Assembly (NCBI GenBank): GCA_907165135.1
Contig: OU015569.1
Span: 6,944,001-7,008,000 of the forward strand
Direction of reading: 5' to 3'
DNA from: Oikopleura dioica
Lineage: Eukaryota; Chordata; Appendicularia; Copelata; Oikopleuridae
DNA length: 64,000 bases
Positions 37,240-49,801 of the stretch are shown piece by piece; the stretch's first letter is position 1; the number at the start of each line of letters is the position of its first letter. The notes beneath the pieces are model-generated. The model saw nothing but the letters and a program-made list of their open reading frames with translations. It was not told the origin of the DNA and made no database searches. The translations under genes and the position numbers were made by a program.

Positions 37240-37857
37240 CTTAAGAAAATTACAGTCAGGGCTTGCTATTTTGTTGAAAAATGCAAAAATTTTCGGGATT
37301 TTCGCCAAAAACCACGCAGTTACAAGCCCCGTACAGTGTTGCAGTGTTACAGTATATGTTCAAAAATTTAAAGTGGAAAAATTATGTTTTGGAAATGGCC
37401 CGCAGGCTCCGAGCTCTAGAAAACACGATAAGAAACCAATTTATTTTTAGATTACATTCCCCTGCCGCCTTGCAAAGAAAACTGCGACGATGTCGCCTCG
37501 ATTGGCGAAGATCTTGGCCAATCCGAAGAAGACGACAAGGAACTTTACCCCTCTCGAAGAAGATAACTATCCGTTCATTGTCACCAATGAAAGACATCGA
37601 TAAGCGATTCTTCAATCTTCAAAATATTTATTGATGTCAAGCTGACTTGATTATTTTCAAATATAAGCCGGTCTTGATTGTTTCATATGAGTTGATTTGA
37701 TTTGCCCAAAAGAATCCTCTATCCAACTAAAATTCGCTTATTTTCGGAAAGAAATTAAAATAAACATGTATCTAAAATGATTTGTTTACTGAACATATTC
37801 AGCTAGCGACACTCGTTAAATTTCAGTAATAATAAGGCAATTTTTCAGAAGAAAAGC

Positions 37858-39426
37858 ATGAGTGGAAAGTACTCTGAGCTTGGATTGATTCTATCGCGTA
37901 AATCTACGTTCGTTTTCGACTGTGACGGTGTGCTCTGGCGTGGAAACGAGCTTCGGGTTTCAGAAAATCAAAAGAGCATTAATTACGAGCAGTATTGATT
38001 AATTTTGTGAAGCTTGGCATAGATCCTTCCCGGAGTCAAGGACTTCTTTGCCTTGCTCAGAGAACAAAATAAGAACGTCTTTTTCGCCAGGGGTCAACTT
38101 TGAATAAAGAGTTTTACAATTTCAGTAATGATTAGCGATAGCGATCCATCTCACTTCTGAGTAATTTGATATAGCTTTCATTTTGGCGCAGTTCCGACCG
38201 TGAAATAATTTACACGCACTTTAGACCCCGCAATCAGTCACTAATAACTCTAGCAAAACAAGAGAAGAGTATGTCAAGAAGTTCGCAAAGTACGGGATCG
38301 AAGCATCTGTCGATGAGGTAGAGAATCAATTTTATACCAGTTAGAATGACTCCACTTGTTTTCACGGACTTGCTTGCGAACTCAATTTTGACTCTGCCTT
38401 GTTGAAGTTGAGGATTTTAAAAGCAGATGAAAGGCTACGCTAGCTTCGTAGTATTTTGAATAAATTAATTAGATGAGCGCTACTAATTAGTAATTCTCTA
38501 TGAGAGGAACTCTCCTGGGAGTTGATCTTTCCAATTTCCATCTGGAGCGGGCAGTGGCCCTTCTTGGAAATGATTTTTCGAAGTTAAGAGGAAATTTTCA
38601 GGTTTTTGGAACTGCTTACTTGGCCAGCTATTATTTTACCAAGAATCCACCTAATGGAAAGCTTTATGTAATGGGAAACAGTGGCATTCAAGGGGAACTA
38701 GCCAATGTGAAAGGACTCGAAATAGTCACAGAGGAAACAGGTAAATCTGGTTCAAACAACTGCTAAGCTCAAACTTACTGTGCGGGGCTGAGATTTATTT
38801 TATAGCTTTTAAATCAACGTCTATTAGACTACTCACTCGATAAAATCGATGTTGACGCTTGGAGTTCGGCGCGATTGGACGAGAGAGTCGACGCCGTACT
38901 CGTCGGCTTTGATCCCCATTTCAATTTCACAAAAGTACTCAAAGCGGCCAGTTACATCAAGCAAGGGGCCAAGTTTATCGTCACCAACGAAGATGCTGAG
39001 CTGCCTTTGAGAAGGGATGATCTCTGTGTGCCAGGCGTAGGCTGCATTGTGGCCGCAGTAAGGAAAGCAGTCCTGCCGAGAGAGCCTCATCAAGTTTGTG
39101 GATAATACGGATTTCAAATTATTGCTTAACCTTTTCTCTAAATGCATCTTCTTTGTCTGCATTCTTGGGAGTTTCCATATTTGAAATCGACTAACAGAAA
39201 GCCGTCGACTCTCGCCTTTGAGCTTATCCAAGATCGCCTGGGAAAATTGGACCCTTCGGAATTCGTCATGTTCGGCGACCGACTAGATACGGACATTGTC
39301 TTCGGTAAAAACTGTGGCATCGATACCGTCCTGACCCTCACTGGAGTGACTACGCAGTCGATCTTAGAGAAAGCGGATATAAAGCCAACGCATGTTATTA
39401 AAAACTTCACTGATTTACTGGCTTAG
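37858..39426 (+). CDS. PGP: Phosphoglycolate phosphatase-like HAD hydrolase
   Basis: Plus strand, MSGKYSELGLILSRK at 37858 to TAG at 39426. HAD motifs in order: motif I FVFDCDGVLWRGNE with both catalytic Asp; motif II VTNNSSKTREEYVKKFAKYG; cap region GTAYLASYYF...YVMGNSGIQGEL; VDAVLVGFDPHFNFTK; motif III lysine GKPSTLAFEL; motif IV MFGDRLDTDIVFGKN. Best match is PGP (dephosphorylates glycolate-2-phosphate/glycerol-3-phosphate) or its sister PDXP. Most introns are GT-AG, one about 285 bases. The intron before KPSTLAF (39102-39197) does not join at GT-AG without losing the motif III lysine and looks like AT-AG. Only about 130 bases separate it from CNK. Confidence 0.88.
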
Positions 39427-39553
39427 ACTCAATTAAATATTGACTCTACGTGATTATATGCTCAATTTTCCTTCTTATCCGTCGACTTGAGATATATGTG
39501 ATTCTATTTCTACCTTAATTTTTAAAATCTCAGCTCATTAAGAATATGTGTTA

Positions 39554-42500
39554 TGTCGTTCCGGCCTGTACCACGTGACTGGACCACAAATGAAGTCACT
39601 TCTTGGATAAACGGGCTCGAAGATGGACTCATAGAATATAAAGTAAGCTTTTGAATTGCAAAAATATCGGTAAATATATATTTAGCGAAATCTGGGCAAA
39701 CTCAACGGAGCAGAACTTTTCGATCTCGACAGTACTCAACTCGAAACTCTTGGAGTTTTCAAATGTGGTCACCAGGAAGCGATTCTGGACTCGATTTCGC
39801 TTCTCCTTGAAACGTTCAATGCTGAAAGTGGCCAGAGCAGCGAGAATAATACTGGAAAGAGGACGAATATCGGCTCGCTTAAATATGCGACGCAACAGCT
39901 GGCCTCGAAGTGCTCCGCTCTGCAAACAATAAGGCCAACGAATCAGCCTCTTCCAATCGGTCACCAGCAAGGCGTCAATGCTATTAATTCCAATAAACTG
40001 AGCAATCAGGTGGATGAAAAATATCATTTTGAAAATGGAATGAGTATTCAGCAACTGGAACTGGTGATTGCTGTCCTTACTCAGGTTCGACAAGTATGCT
40101 GTTTCCTTGCAGGAGTGCTAGACCAAAGCCACGCGGACTACTCGAAATTTGTAAAAATCGCGCTTGAACTCTCTCAAACAGCGCTTCAGCCTCTTCCGGC
40201 ATGGTTAGGCATTGAACCCATCACTTCTTGCTGCGTAGAGGTATGTACTACATACTATGCAGTGCTATCGCTTACTCCTGTGAATTTAATGGCGTTTTTC
40301 CAGCTCTGCCAAATCGCTGATAAAATCCAGCGCAATCAAGCCGCGCAGCATTATCCAACTACTGAGACGGTGACAATAAAGCGCGATAGTAACAACTCAC
40401 TGGGTCTTTTTCTTCGGCAAAGGCCAGTGGACGGAACATTGGAGATCACCGGCGCAAAAGGTTCTATTTTTATAGGAACCAAACGAGATTTATATCTTTC
40501 AGAACAATCACATGCTTTCGGGCTTGTCAGGACCGGCGACGAATTAATTGCCATCAATAATCAAGTCATCGTTGGATGGAGCCTCTCAAATGTTGTTCAG
40601 CTGTTGAAAAATTGGTGAGTAAAATGAAAGTTAATCAGTTATTTATTTATCTTCAGTGGCGAATGCGCAGAACTTATGCTCAAGAGAAAAGGAAATGTGA
40701 GAATGACGATTCACTCGCGGTCACAGTCGACTCCGGAAGTCTGGCTTCCTTCTGATTCAGGTATTTTGTAAAATTGAACAAAGAGAATAACACTTGGGCA
40801 GATCGCCTATCAATCAATCGACGACGCTCTGCAGGACCGAACGTCAATTCTGGACCAAACGGAGCATCGAGTCACCATCGCCGAAAGCCTATTCTGTCAC
40901 TTCCACCACCACCTCCTGAACCTTATCGACCCAAACGTCCGCACAGTATGGACATGCGTGCGCATTCTGTTGGAAATTTAACGGGAAGGTATGCCGTCTT
41001 TCTTACTGTCAAAAGAAGCTGAAACTGATTTATAAGCGAATCGCCAAACTCACTGATGGACGCGGCGGTTTCAATGTCTCAAGTCTCCCTGCCAACTTCT
41101 AGTGGTTCGGACATGTACTTCAAAGTAGTGTACGAAGATCCAGAGCGACCTAAAGTTGAGGGCACGCAATCCACTGCCGGTCCTGGCGGCGCCTTCTCTA
41201 GTTCTGTGGATAAGCTCATCGATGAGCAAGAAAAAAACCTGATCAAGCAGTTGGAATCCACGTCCTTATCTCAGTCTCAAAGGTTGCCAATGTTCAGAAC
41301 TAATAGTCTTTAATATTGACAGGAGCAGTCAAGTCCCGCTAAATGATGAACCTTCACGCTATTCGCACAACTACCACAGTCGACAAGGTTCCGTTGCTTC
41401 TGGTCGCACTGGTATGTCCAAAAATTACCTCTAACTCACTAATTACCTTGTTCAGGATACTCAACGTCGCATTCTAACTTATCGGCCTCGTCAATGGACA
41501 ACCTTGAAGGCAGTGTTCACAATAGTGTCATCAGCGCGGCTGTAATCATCTAACACCTGTAACTGTATTTTTTCCACGTTCCGCGCCATTTTTGAGCACT
41601 TAATGAGGAAGCCACCACGTTTTATCGAACCCCCCTCCTGTAAATTCGCAAATAACCAGTCAAAAAGCTGTCACAGACTCCATGGACTCAATCCCACCCA
41701 TTCCAGACCATAAAGATTCCAGTTTGCGTGAACAAATTGTTACGTACTTATAGAAATGCTCTCAGTACATCTATTTCAAAGAAAATAAATAAGGAAATAA
41801 ACACTCATCGATTTATATTTCATGTCTTGCAGATATTATCGAGTCTTTTCTACAAAACCGCAGTCAGCTTACAGTATAAAATTTGGGAAAACGGAAGTTT
41901 AAATCATCAGACGGTCATATAATCATATGATATATGCGGTTTTTTTAAAAGAGCAGACTAAAGTCTTAGTCCAATATGCTTATTTTGTTCACGCAATATA
42001 CAGTTACCATCGTCAAAGTAACAGTGCGTTTAACAGTAAGCTGAACCAAAACCACAACAACAGTAGCCATCAGCAGCATCATCTTACTGCAATGATGCGT
42101 ACGACGTCTGAACCACGTCTTCTTTCAAACTCGACCGACTCGCTCTCAGTCCTAGCCAACTCTTCAATAGGAAACACCCCTTCCATCGTTCTAAGAGACG
42201 TGCTTTATCGCAAGAGCGAGCACAAATCAAATATTTTACAAAATAAGTGGACAAAAGTATGGGCAGTGTTGCAGGAAACGCTTCATAGAAATTGACCAAC
42301 CAAAAAAGTGTCTTGAACTAGTTATGAAGCGGACTTAGAATAATACTTTGTACATTTACAACGATAGCAAGGAAACAGACTCTGTGATTGACCCAATTAT
42401 TTTATATGGTAATAATGATTTATATTTTAAGTTATTTTTACAATGCGGAAATTAAGGGCAGACAGCGAGCATCCCCGATAGCTGCAAAAGAAAATATTCT

Positions 42501-43115
42501 TTCCAGTTGTCAGGGTCGCGATGTAATGTCCTGCTTGCAGCGGAAAGCTACGAGAAGCAACGTCGATGGATGAGCGCATTGTCCACTGCGTCTGGAGCTT
42601 ACCAAGCTATTCCCGGAAATATCAGCGTCCCAAAAGATTCGCCAAAAAAGTAATGACAATTTTTGCAATTCCTTCATTGTTTATCCGTCGTAGAAACTTG
42701 AACACACGGCGAGACGTTCTCCCAGTCGCTAAGCGTTCAATGTCAGTCGAGAATATTTCGCGCAAGATGAATGCGATCAATATTGACGTGCTTCGATCTT
42801 CAAGTACCTCTACGCCACCCGCAACAGTAAGTTAAAATTTCAGTTTGTCTTCTTTTACTTGAGCGTTTGTAGAGCGAGGTGGTTCTTCGTCCCAAATCTT
42901 TTGAAGAGCAAAAAGTACTCCGCCCTAAGAGTCTTCTGTCGACAGCCAGCAGCTCTAGCCAGCCCATGTCGAGTGGCAACATCGAGAAGCAAACAACTGG
43001 CGAAAGCGTTCAAACTCGCCACAACTCGTTTCCAAAGCGCGAGAATTCCCTCGAAACGCGGAAGATTGCAGAGGATAAGGAATGGGGCGACGCTCTTCAC
43101 CCTTCGTACGTCTAA
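39554..43115 (+). CDS. CNKSR: Connector enhancer of KSR (CNK) scaffold
   Basis: Plus strand, MSFRPVPRDWTTNEVTSWIN at 39554 to TAA at 43115. Domains in order: SAM (WTTNEVTSWINGLEDGL...LGVFKCGHQEAIL); CRIC (LTQVRQVCCFLAGVLDQSH...QLCQIADKIQRNQAA); PDZ (NSLGLFLRQRP...GLVRTGDELIAINNQVIVG); a Pro/Ser-rich linker; a PH domain (NKWTKVWAVLQNNTLYIYND...CNVLLAAESYEKQRRWMSAL); and a Ser-rich C-terminus ending ALHPSYV. SAM-CRIC-PDZ-PH is unique to CNK proteins, which scaffold RAF/KSR and Rho signalling at membranes. Introns are mostly GT-AG. The one inside the PH domain (42275-42338) is GA-AG. The join across 41550-42005 is uncertain, and a stop near 41553 may mark a short isoform without PH. Confidence 0.92.
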
Positions 43116-43661
43116 CTGCAACGTTCTCATTCGAATCCCCACAAGAAAGACAATCGCCGTAGTTTTTACCGGGAAACCGACTTTTAAAGTTCATTATAAC
43201 CAATAAGTTCCATATTTCTGTAAAACAAAGGAAACGAAATGAAATAACTCTTTTTACTATAAGTTTTCTTGTCTTCGCTCATTTCGTCTGCTATTCGAAA
43301 TCATTTATACAAAAATGCCGGATACTTCATGTAAACTCAGTCTTGTTTAAAACACTGCTGCTTGTACTACTTTCGGCTCGTTCTGCCGCATCTTTATCTC
43401 GCAACAGATATTCTCCGTTTACCATCTATATTTATTTCGCTCGTAATTGATGTGTCTTCCTGTAGGAATGTATCCGCGTGATATTCTGAAAACTCACACA
43501 ACTGTCTAAAAATATTCCAGCCATTTCTCTTTCTTCTTTGCTTTCAACCTTTCCCCCAAAAAACCAACAAATTTCTATGTACTTTTGTCCAAAATGCATT
43601 CCGCGTAAAAATATCTCAGCCTCCAAGCACCGGCTCATTTTTGATATTTTTAGATTGTCTC
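43116..43661. other. CNK-NAA25 intergenic
   Basis: About 545 bases. A TTTTTAG acceptor-like site ends 8 bases before the NAA25 ATG, as expected for spliced-leader trans-splicing. No gene seen. Confidence 0.4.
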
Positions 43662-46600
43662 ATGTCAAGTGCTCAGAGGATATTTTCGCCAATATACACG
43701 CATCTTGACAATGACAATCCCTCGCGTGCACTCAAGGAATGCGAGCAAGTCCTCAAGAAGATCACCAAGAAAGGCGCTATCGACAAGGAGGGCGAAGTAT
43801 GGCTGACGACGAATGTGCTGAAGGCAATTGCTTTCCAGCGCTTGAATAGAGTCGAAGAAGCTTTGCAAGCTGCAGCTATTGTCTGCGAAGCCCAGCCCAG
43901 TGATGAGACCATCTTGCAGGAGCAGTTTCTATCTTCTCTTATATAGTGAATAATGACTACGTTTTCATCAATCTGCTAAAAGATGCTAGCAAACGTTTAT
44001 CGTGACCTGGACCGTCCTGAAATGATGTGTCCAGTCTATGAAAACGCATTGAAGACGAACGAAAGCGAAGAGGTCTACACGTATGTTCATCATTACTTAT
44101 TCTTAGTGTTTTACATTAACAAGACTACTTTAGTCATACTTTCATGGCATTTTTGCGAAGCTCTGATTACGGAAAACTTAAACAGATTGGCGGTAAACTC
44201 TTTCAAAAGGTAACAATGGATTTATATTTCGTAGAGGCTACTTTGTATTCGTTTAGTACCAAAAATACCCGTATCTTTACTGGACAGCGATGGCGGGATT
44301 CTTACAGGCGAAGGGCTGTTCTGACGAGCGCATGAAGAAGATGAACCTCGAAATTGCAAAAAGAACGATCCAAAAGAATTTAGAGGGTATCGAAACGGAG
44401 CGACAGGTCAAGCTCTATTTGATGATTCTCCAGGAACTCGAGGACTGGGAGACGATGTCTGCTGCAGTTGAAAAGTACGAAAAGCTCTTCACCGAGACTC
44501 TGTTTTGTTTTGATCAGTTCCAGATGAGGCAGGGTGAAAAAACTGATTTAGTTGTAATTAGATTCATATATTCATTTGATTAATAGAAAATAAAGCAAAT
44601 CTTATCGTCACATATTTTTGCACCGTTTAAAAGGGCATGGGAAGCAACTTCACAGCCGAAAATGATATGCAGAAGAGCTATGGAGAGAGTCGAAGCCGAC
44701 CCTGACGACATTGGAGCATGGAAGTTGCTTATAAAAACATGGTTCCGGAATCAAAAAGCTGTGGAAGATGAACTGGACATAGTTGGTCTTTTTACAAAGT
44801 TAATGGGGACCGAGAAACAAAATACATTTCAATTCAGAGGGCCCGATTTAGCTAAATTTATGGTACGGTTTATGATAAAACTTTTATCAAATCATAAGTT
44901 AACAAATATCTGGTTATTGATTATTTATTATTTGATTATTAAGAAATACTTTGAAATTAAATAACTAAAGCTATTTATAGTTTTCTGAATCCTCTTGTTA
45001 TGTTTATTGGGGCAGCTGTCAGCAAATGATCGAAGATTACTGTTTAAAATGGAAGAAAAAGAGCTCGACTGTATTTGATATGGAGTTATATGCCGAAGGC
45101 CTGATGACCAAAGAAAAAGCAGCAATCATTGAAAAACTCATCGAAGAAGATGATGAAGTTCCATTTTTATTTGCTAGCAAGCTTCCCAAAACACTCAAAG
45201 AGCTTGACGCTTACTGCGCCGCTCACCTTTTACCCTATCAACTCGCGGTAAGCCGAACAACACAGTTAGAAAAATGAATTATTTAGTTGTCTTGGGGAGT
45301 AGATAAATACATTACAAAAAACAATTCAAAGATGCTTGAATCAATGGGAAGCAGTCTCTACGAAATGGGAAAGGAAACGCCAATCATTCAAGAGCTCATG
45401 GACACAGAAGGGCGACCCTGGGATCGCCACTTTCTCGTCGCCGCGCTAATGGTGCTCAGAAAAGACCAAAGTCGCTCGTCAATTATTAGAGCACTCGCCA
45501 TTCTCGATCGTGGAATAAAGTCCACTGGAACTTGCCCCGATCTACTTTTGCTATCCCTGAATCTTTATGCTCGACTTGACTGCATCAATGAAGCCATCAA
45601 GCTTTTCAGGACTCATTTGGACATGAAGTCCATACAAAACGACTCACTTGGATACGTTATCTTTCCTCATGTGTTTCAGCTCAACCCAGGTAGGCCACAC
45701 GATCAAAAATCATGGTCAAACATATTTCGATGAAGAAGCTGCTTCGGATCTTTTGGACAACCCGCTCACATTTTTCGCGAATTCCAAGAAGGACACAACG
45801 GAAGCTGTTATAAAATGTTTCAGGTAGTCCACGACAATCAGTTGATTCTTGATAAAAAACCGATTCAGAGAAGGAAACTTCGCTCAAGTTGAAGACATTT
45901 CTAAGTTCCGAGACGCCTTGAAGAACTCAATCATGAGAAAACTTCTTCAAGTCGAAAACCTTGTTACTAGCGGTTACTATGGGAAGAAACTCCTGTCCGA
46001 GTTGTCAGACTCCAAGTAAGAACAAAAAATAGATAATTATCAAGACGACATGATTCTAGCGCCTCTGATAATAGAGACTTTGATGCACTGAATTGGTGGG
46101 GGCCAGACCGAAAAAGCCGAATCCGGGAGCTGAAAAAGCGATCTTTCGACGACTTAGAACACTACATCCGTTTCCGAACTGGCTGCCTGGAGTTTCTCCA
46201 AGGTTCGGAGAAGGATCTCGATGAGCTTGAGAAACTCGCTGTAGTTAAACCCTTCGAAGATTCGGAAATATCACTTATCAGTGGCTATCATAAGATGTAA
46301 GAGCTTGATAGGTTGAGAAGTTTTAGCAATATTTCAGGCCTTCAACATTGCCTCGAAAGGTGACCATTATGACCCTAAAGTTGCTGAAATATTTCCGCAA
46401 TCGGCTCGTCGAGAAAACTGGTGTAAGGCCCGAAGTGGCACAACTCGAGAAGTATAGAAGATGCTTGCGTGAATGTGTAGCAGGCGACGAGCTGCGTTCC
46501 CGATGGTTTATTATTGAAAGTGTTATGTTCCTGCTCAACTTTGTTAAATCAAACGAACAGAGCCTGATGGAAATTAAGAAGGGAGGAAAGAAGATTCCAA

Positions 46601-46878
46601 AAGCGACTAAGGAAGTTTTTGCTCAATTCGTTGACCTAAGTGATTACTTATGTTGCGACCAAATCAGAGATGGGTTTATGGGAGACGCAGTTGGACTAGG
46701 TATGCCTCTTTCTAAGACGAACTCTAAATTTATTTCTCTAGACTCTCTCTCCCTAGACGAGGATGTATCTGAAATTGCTTCCAGGGTCAAAAATGACCAA
46801 GAAGAAGTGCGATTGACGCTGAATGAGATGTTTACAAAGTACAGTTCAAATTTATCCCGGCAGCTCGCCAAAAAATAA
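43662..46878 (+). CDS. NAA25: NAA25, auxiliary subunit of NatB N-terminal acetyltransferase
   Basis: Plus strand, MSSAQRIFSPIYTHLDNDNP at 43662 to TAA at 46878. TPR-like helical repeats at the N-terminus (SRALKECEQVLKKITKKGAI, KAIAFQRLNRVEEALQAAAI, NVYRDLDRPEMMCPVYENAL, KYQKYPYLYWTAMAGFLQAK) follow NAA25. Further conserved segments are SRSSIIRALAILDRGIKST and LGYVIFPHVFQLNPG. NAA25 (Mdm20) binds NAA20 to acetylate Met-Asp/Glu/Asn/Gln N-termini at the ribosome (family knowledge). Most introns are 40-60 bases GT-AG. The one at 43920-43982 is GA-AG, and the one near 44530-44633 may be GC-AG. About 135 bases separate it from ABCE1. Confidence 0.88.
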
Positions 46879-47012
46879 GCTTTTTTGCCGCGACACTGGT
46901 TTGAAATTCCTGACTGTTGAAATATTTAATAACTATTAAACCCTTCAAATCATCTCCGATTTTTTTCTAACTTATTAAAGCGTTTAGAATTCCAGTCGGC
47001 TTGTGATTCGAA

Positions 47013-49275
47013 ATGAGCTCCAAGAAGCCGAAGCAACGTGATGACGACGTTCAGGTAATGGATGGATGATCCTTTCCGATTTGAAATCGTTTTTAGGCGA
47101 AGCAAACGCGTATCGCCATTGTCAACCTTGACAAATGTAAACCGAAGAAGTGTCGCCAAGAGTGCAAAAAAACGTGCCCAGTCGTTCGAATGGGAAAGCT
47201 GTGTATCGAAGTGACTCCAACTGATAAGTCGGCGCAAATTTACGAAACGCTCTGCATTGGTTGCGGTATTTGCGTGAAGAAATGCCCGTTTGAAGCGATT
47301 CAAATCATTAATTTGCCATCAAACTTGGAGTCTGAAACTGTCCATCGTTATCACGCCAACTCTTTCAAGCTTCACCGGCTGCCAACACCACGACCCGGTG
47401 AAGTTCTTGGTCTTGTAGGAACCAACGGTAATTCAACTGTCCACTTGTTCATTCGCTTATCCTCTCTGTAGGTATCGGAAAATCTACAGCATTGAAGATT
47501 CTTCAGTCAAAGCTCAAGCCAAACCTTGGTCGATTTGATGATCCTCCAGATTGGCAGGAGATTCTCACCTATTTCCGAGGTTCTGAACTTCAGAACTACT
47601 TCACCAGAATTTTGGAGGACAATATTGAATGCAAAATGAAGCCTCAGTTCGTCGACAAACTTGCGCAGGCTCTTTCGAAGCAGCCTGACATGACTGTCCA
47701 GAAACTAATGGATAGGAAAGATACGACTGATTCTCAGGATTTCTTCTGTGGCTTGTTGGATCTGAACCACTTGCGTGATCGTGGCGTCGACAAACTATCT
47801 GGTGGCGAGCTTCAGCGATTGGCCATTGGCATTGTATGCGTTGCAGGTGCTGATGTGTACATGTTCGACGAACCCTCTTCTTACCTTGACGTAAAACAGC
47901 GACTGAACGCCGCCCGAGCGATCCGCAAGCTCCTTGCCACTGAAACATACGTCGTTGTAGTTGAACACGACTTGGCCGTCCTTGATTACCTGTCCGATTT
48001 CGTTTGCTGCCTTTATGGGAAGCCTGGTGTTTATGGCGTGGTAACTATGCCTTTCTCTGTCCGTGAAGGTACTTTGAAAAAGCATCCATAAAAATTTCAA
48101 AATTTCAAGGAATCAACATTTTCCTCGATGGATTTATTCCTACCGAAAATATGAAGTTCCGTGAAGAGAAACTTCAATTCAAGGTTTCCGAAACCGCTGA
48201 CCACGAGACACTCAAGCATGCTTACCGAACCGAATATCCAACAATGGTCAAGGTACACTCTCTTCCTCTGTATAAGGTCTATTGATATTTTAAAGAAAGC
48301 GGGCAGCTTCGAGCTTACCGCAATGGCTGGATCCTTCGTTGAATCGCAAATTGTTGTCATGTTGGGCGAGAACGGTACCGGAAAAACTACCTTTATCCGT
48401 ATGCTCGCTGGTTCGAAGGGCTGCGATCCTGACAATGGCGCCGAGGTCCCCTCCATGAACGTGAGCCGTCATTAAAGTAACTTTGCTTCTAATGTCGTTA
48501 AGATCTCGTACAAGCCCCAGACAATCAAGCCAAAGTTTGCTGGTTCCGTTCGACAATTACTGCACACCAAAATTCAGCGAGCGTACGTTCATCCACAGGT
48601 ATTCCATCAAGTTTTTATCAAATTATTAAGTCTTTTAGTTCATCACGGATGTTATGAAGCCACTCAACATGGAAGCTCTCATGGATCTTGAAGTACAGAC
48701 TCTCTCTGGTGGTGAATTGCAGCGTGTTGCCATTACTCTTGCTCTTGGAAAGCCAGCTGATGTAAATTAAAAATTGTTCTCCCGTTTTTAACTATTTTAG
48801 GTTTACCTTATCGATGAGCCGTCGGCTTACCTTGATTCCGAACAACGTCTCCACGCTGCCAAAGTTATTAAACGGTCTGTAAAAATGAGGATTTCTTTAA
48901 TAATAATTATTTAACAGATTCATTCTCCACGCCAAAAAGACTGCGTTTGTCGTGGAGCACGATTTTATCATGGCAACTTATCTCGCAGACATGGTCATTG
49001 TCTTTGAAGGACAGCCTGGCATCAAGACTACTGCCAATTCTCCGGTCGGTCTCCTAGAAGGAATGAATAAGTTCCTCGAATCGCTTGAAATCACATTCCG
49101 ACGAGACCCTACAAATTACAGACCCAGGTAATATTTTAGTCTATATGTATCGGAAATATTTACTCTCTTCAGAATCAACAAGATGGACTCTGTGAAAGAT
49201 GTTGAACAGAAGACATCTGGAAACTACTTCTTTATCGACGATGACGACTCCTCCGGTGGTGGACGCAAGAAATGA
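47013..49275 (+). CDS. ABCE1: ABCE1 / Rli1 ribosome-recycling ATPase
   Basis: Plus strand, [14 protein letters not shown] at 47013 to TGA at 49275. N-terminal iron-sulfur domain with two cysteine groups ([16 protein letters not shown] and [12 protein letters not shown]); NBD1 with Walker A GTNGIGKSTA, signature [10 protein letters not shown], Walker [11 protein letters not shown] and [14 protein letters not shown]; hinge [17 protein letters not shown]2 with [35 protein letters not shown] and [14 protein letters not shown]; and the conserved C-terminal NYRPRINK. All catalytic motifs are intact, so it should split ribosomes after termination. About eight short introns, all GT-AG. The tail adds GGGRKK. 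One of the best conserved eukaryotic proteins, so the call is secure. Confidence 0.98.
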
Positions 49276-49801
49276 GACACATATGCGTGGGGCTTCTTTT
49301 CTAGAGAGATTTCTGCATTTATCAGTGCAAAACAGCGCAACACCAACTTTTGTATCAAAAACGTAAAATCCTACCTTTCTTTGGAGCATTTTTGCCCTCC
49401 TTTTTTGTCCAAGTGCGTTCCATTTTCTGTTCAAAATCGCAATCTAACCCATTTGCGTGATGCTCGATTATGGATAGTTTCCGATGCGGGCTTTGGCTTC
49501 AAGCACGTAGGAGCAGCGAATCCGGAATCTTTTGTTATTCTGTGTAATCTTGGTAAATCCGTTAAAATTGTCACCGCGATTCTTAAAGCCATCCATCGCC
49601 GAGCATGATGCAAAATGTAGTGTTAGGTTAATTAAATCTGCTCGGGCTCAAGAATTCTTGAAACTGCTAAAAAATTGTAGAGCTCCTCCAAGTAGAGCTC
49701 CAATTTCTAGGTATATCTTTAAATAAATTATTAAACTCATCCCATTGCTCTTCTTTGTGACCTTGTGTGTGATTTCCAGCATTAACAACCGCATTTTTCA
49801 G
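49276..49801. other. ABCE1 3' region / intergenic
   Basis: About 525 bases; short ORFs only. Ends in TTTTTCAG directly abutting the next ATG. Confidence 0.4.

Noticed and set aside
49735-49748. Match to the start of a larvacean spliced-leader sequence (ACTCATCCCATT)
   Set aside because: Only about a dozen bases agree with the leader as I remember it and the rest diverges, with no snRNA-like structure; likely chance.
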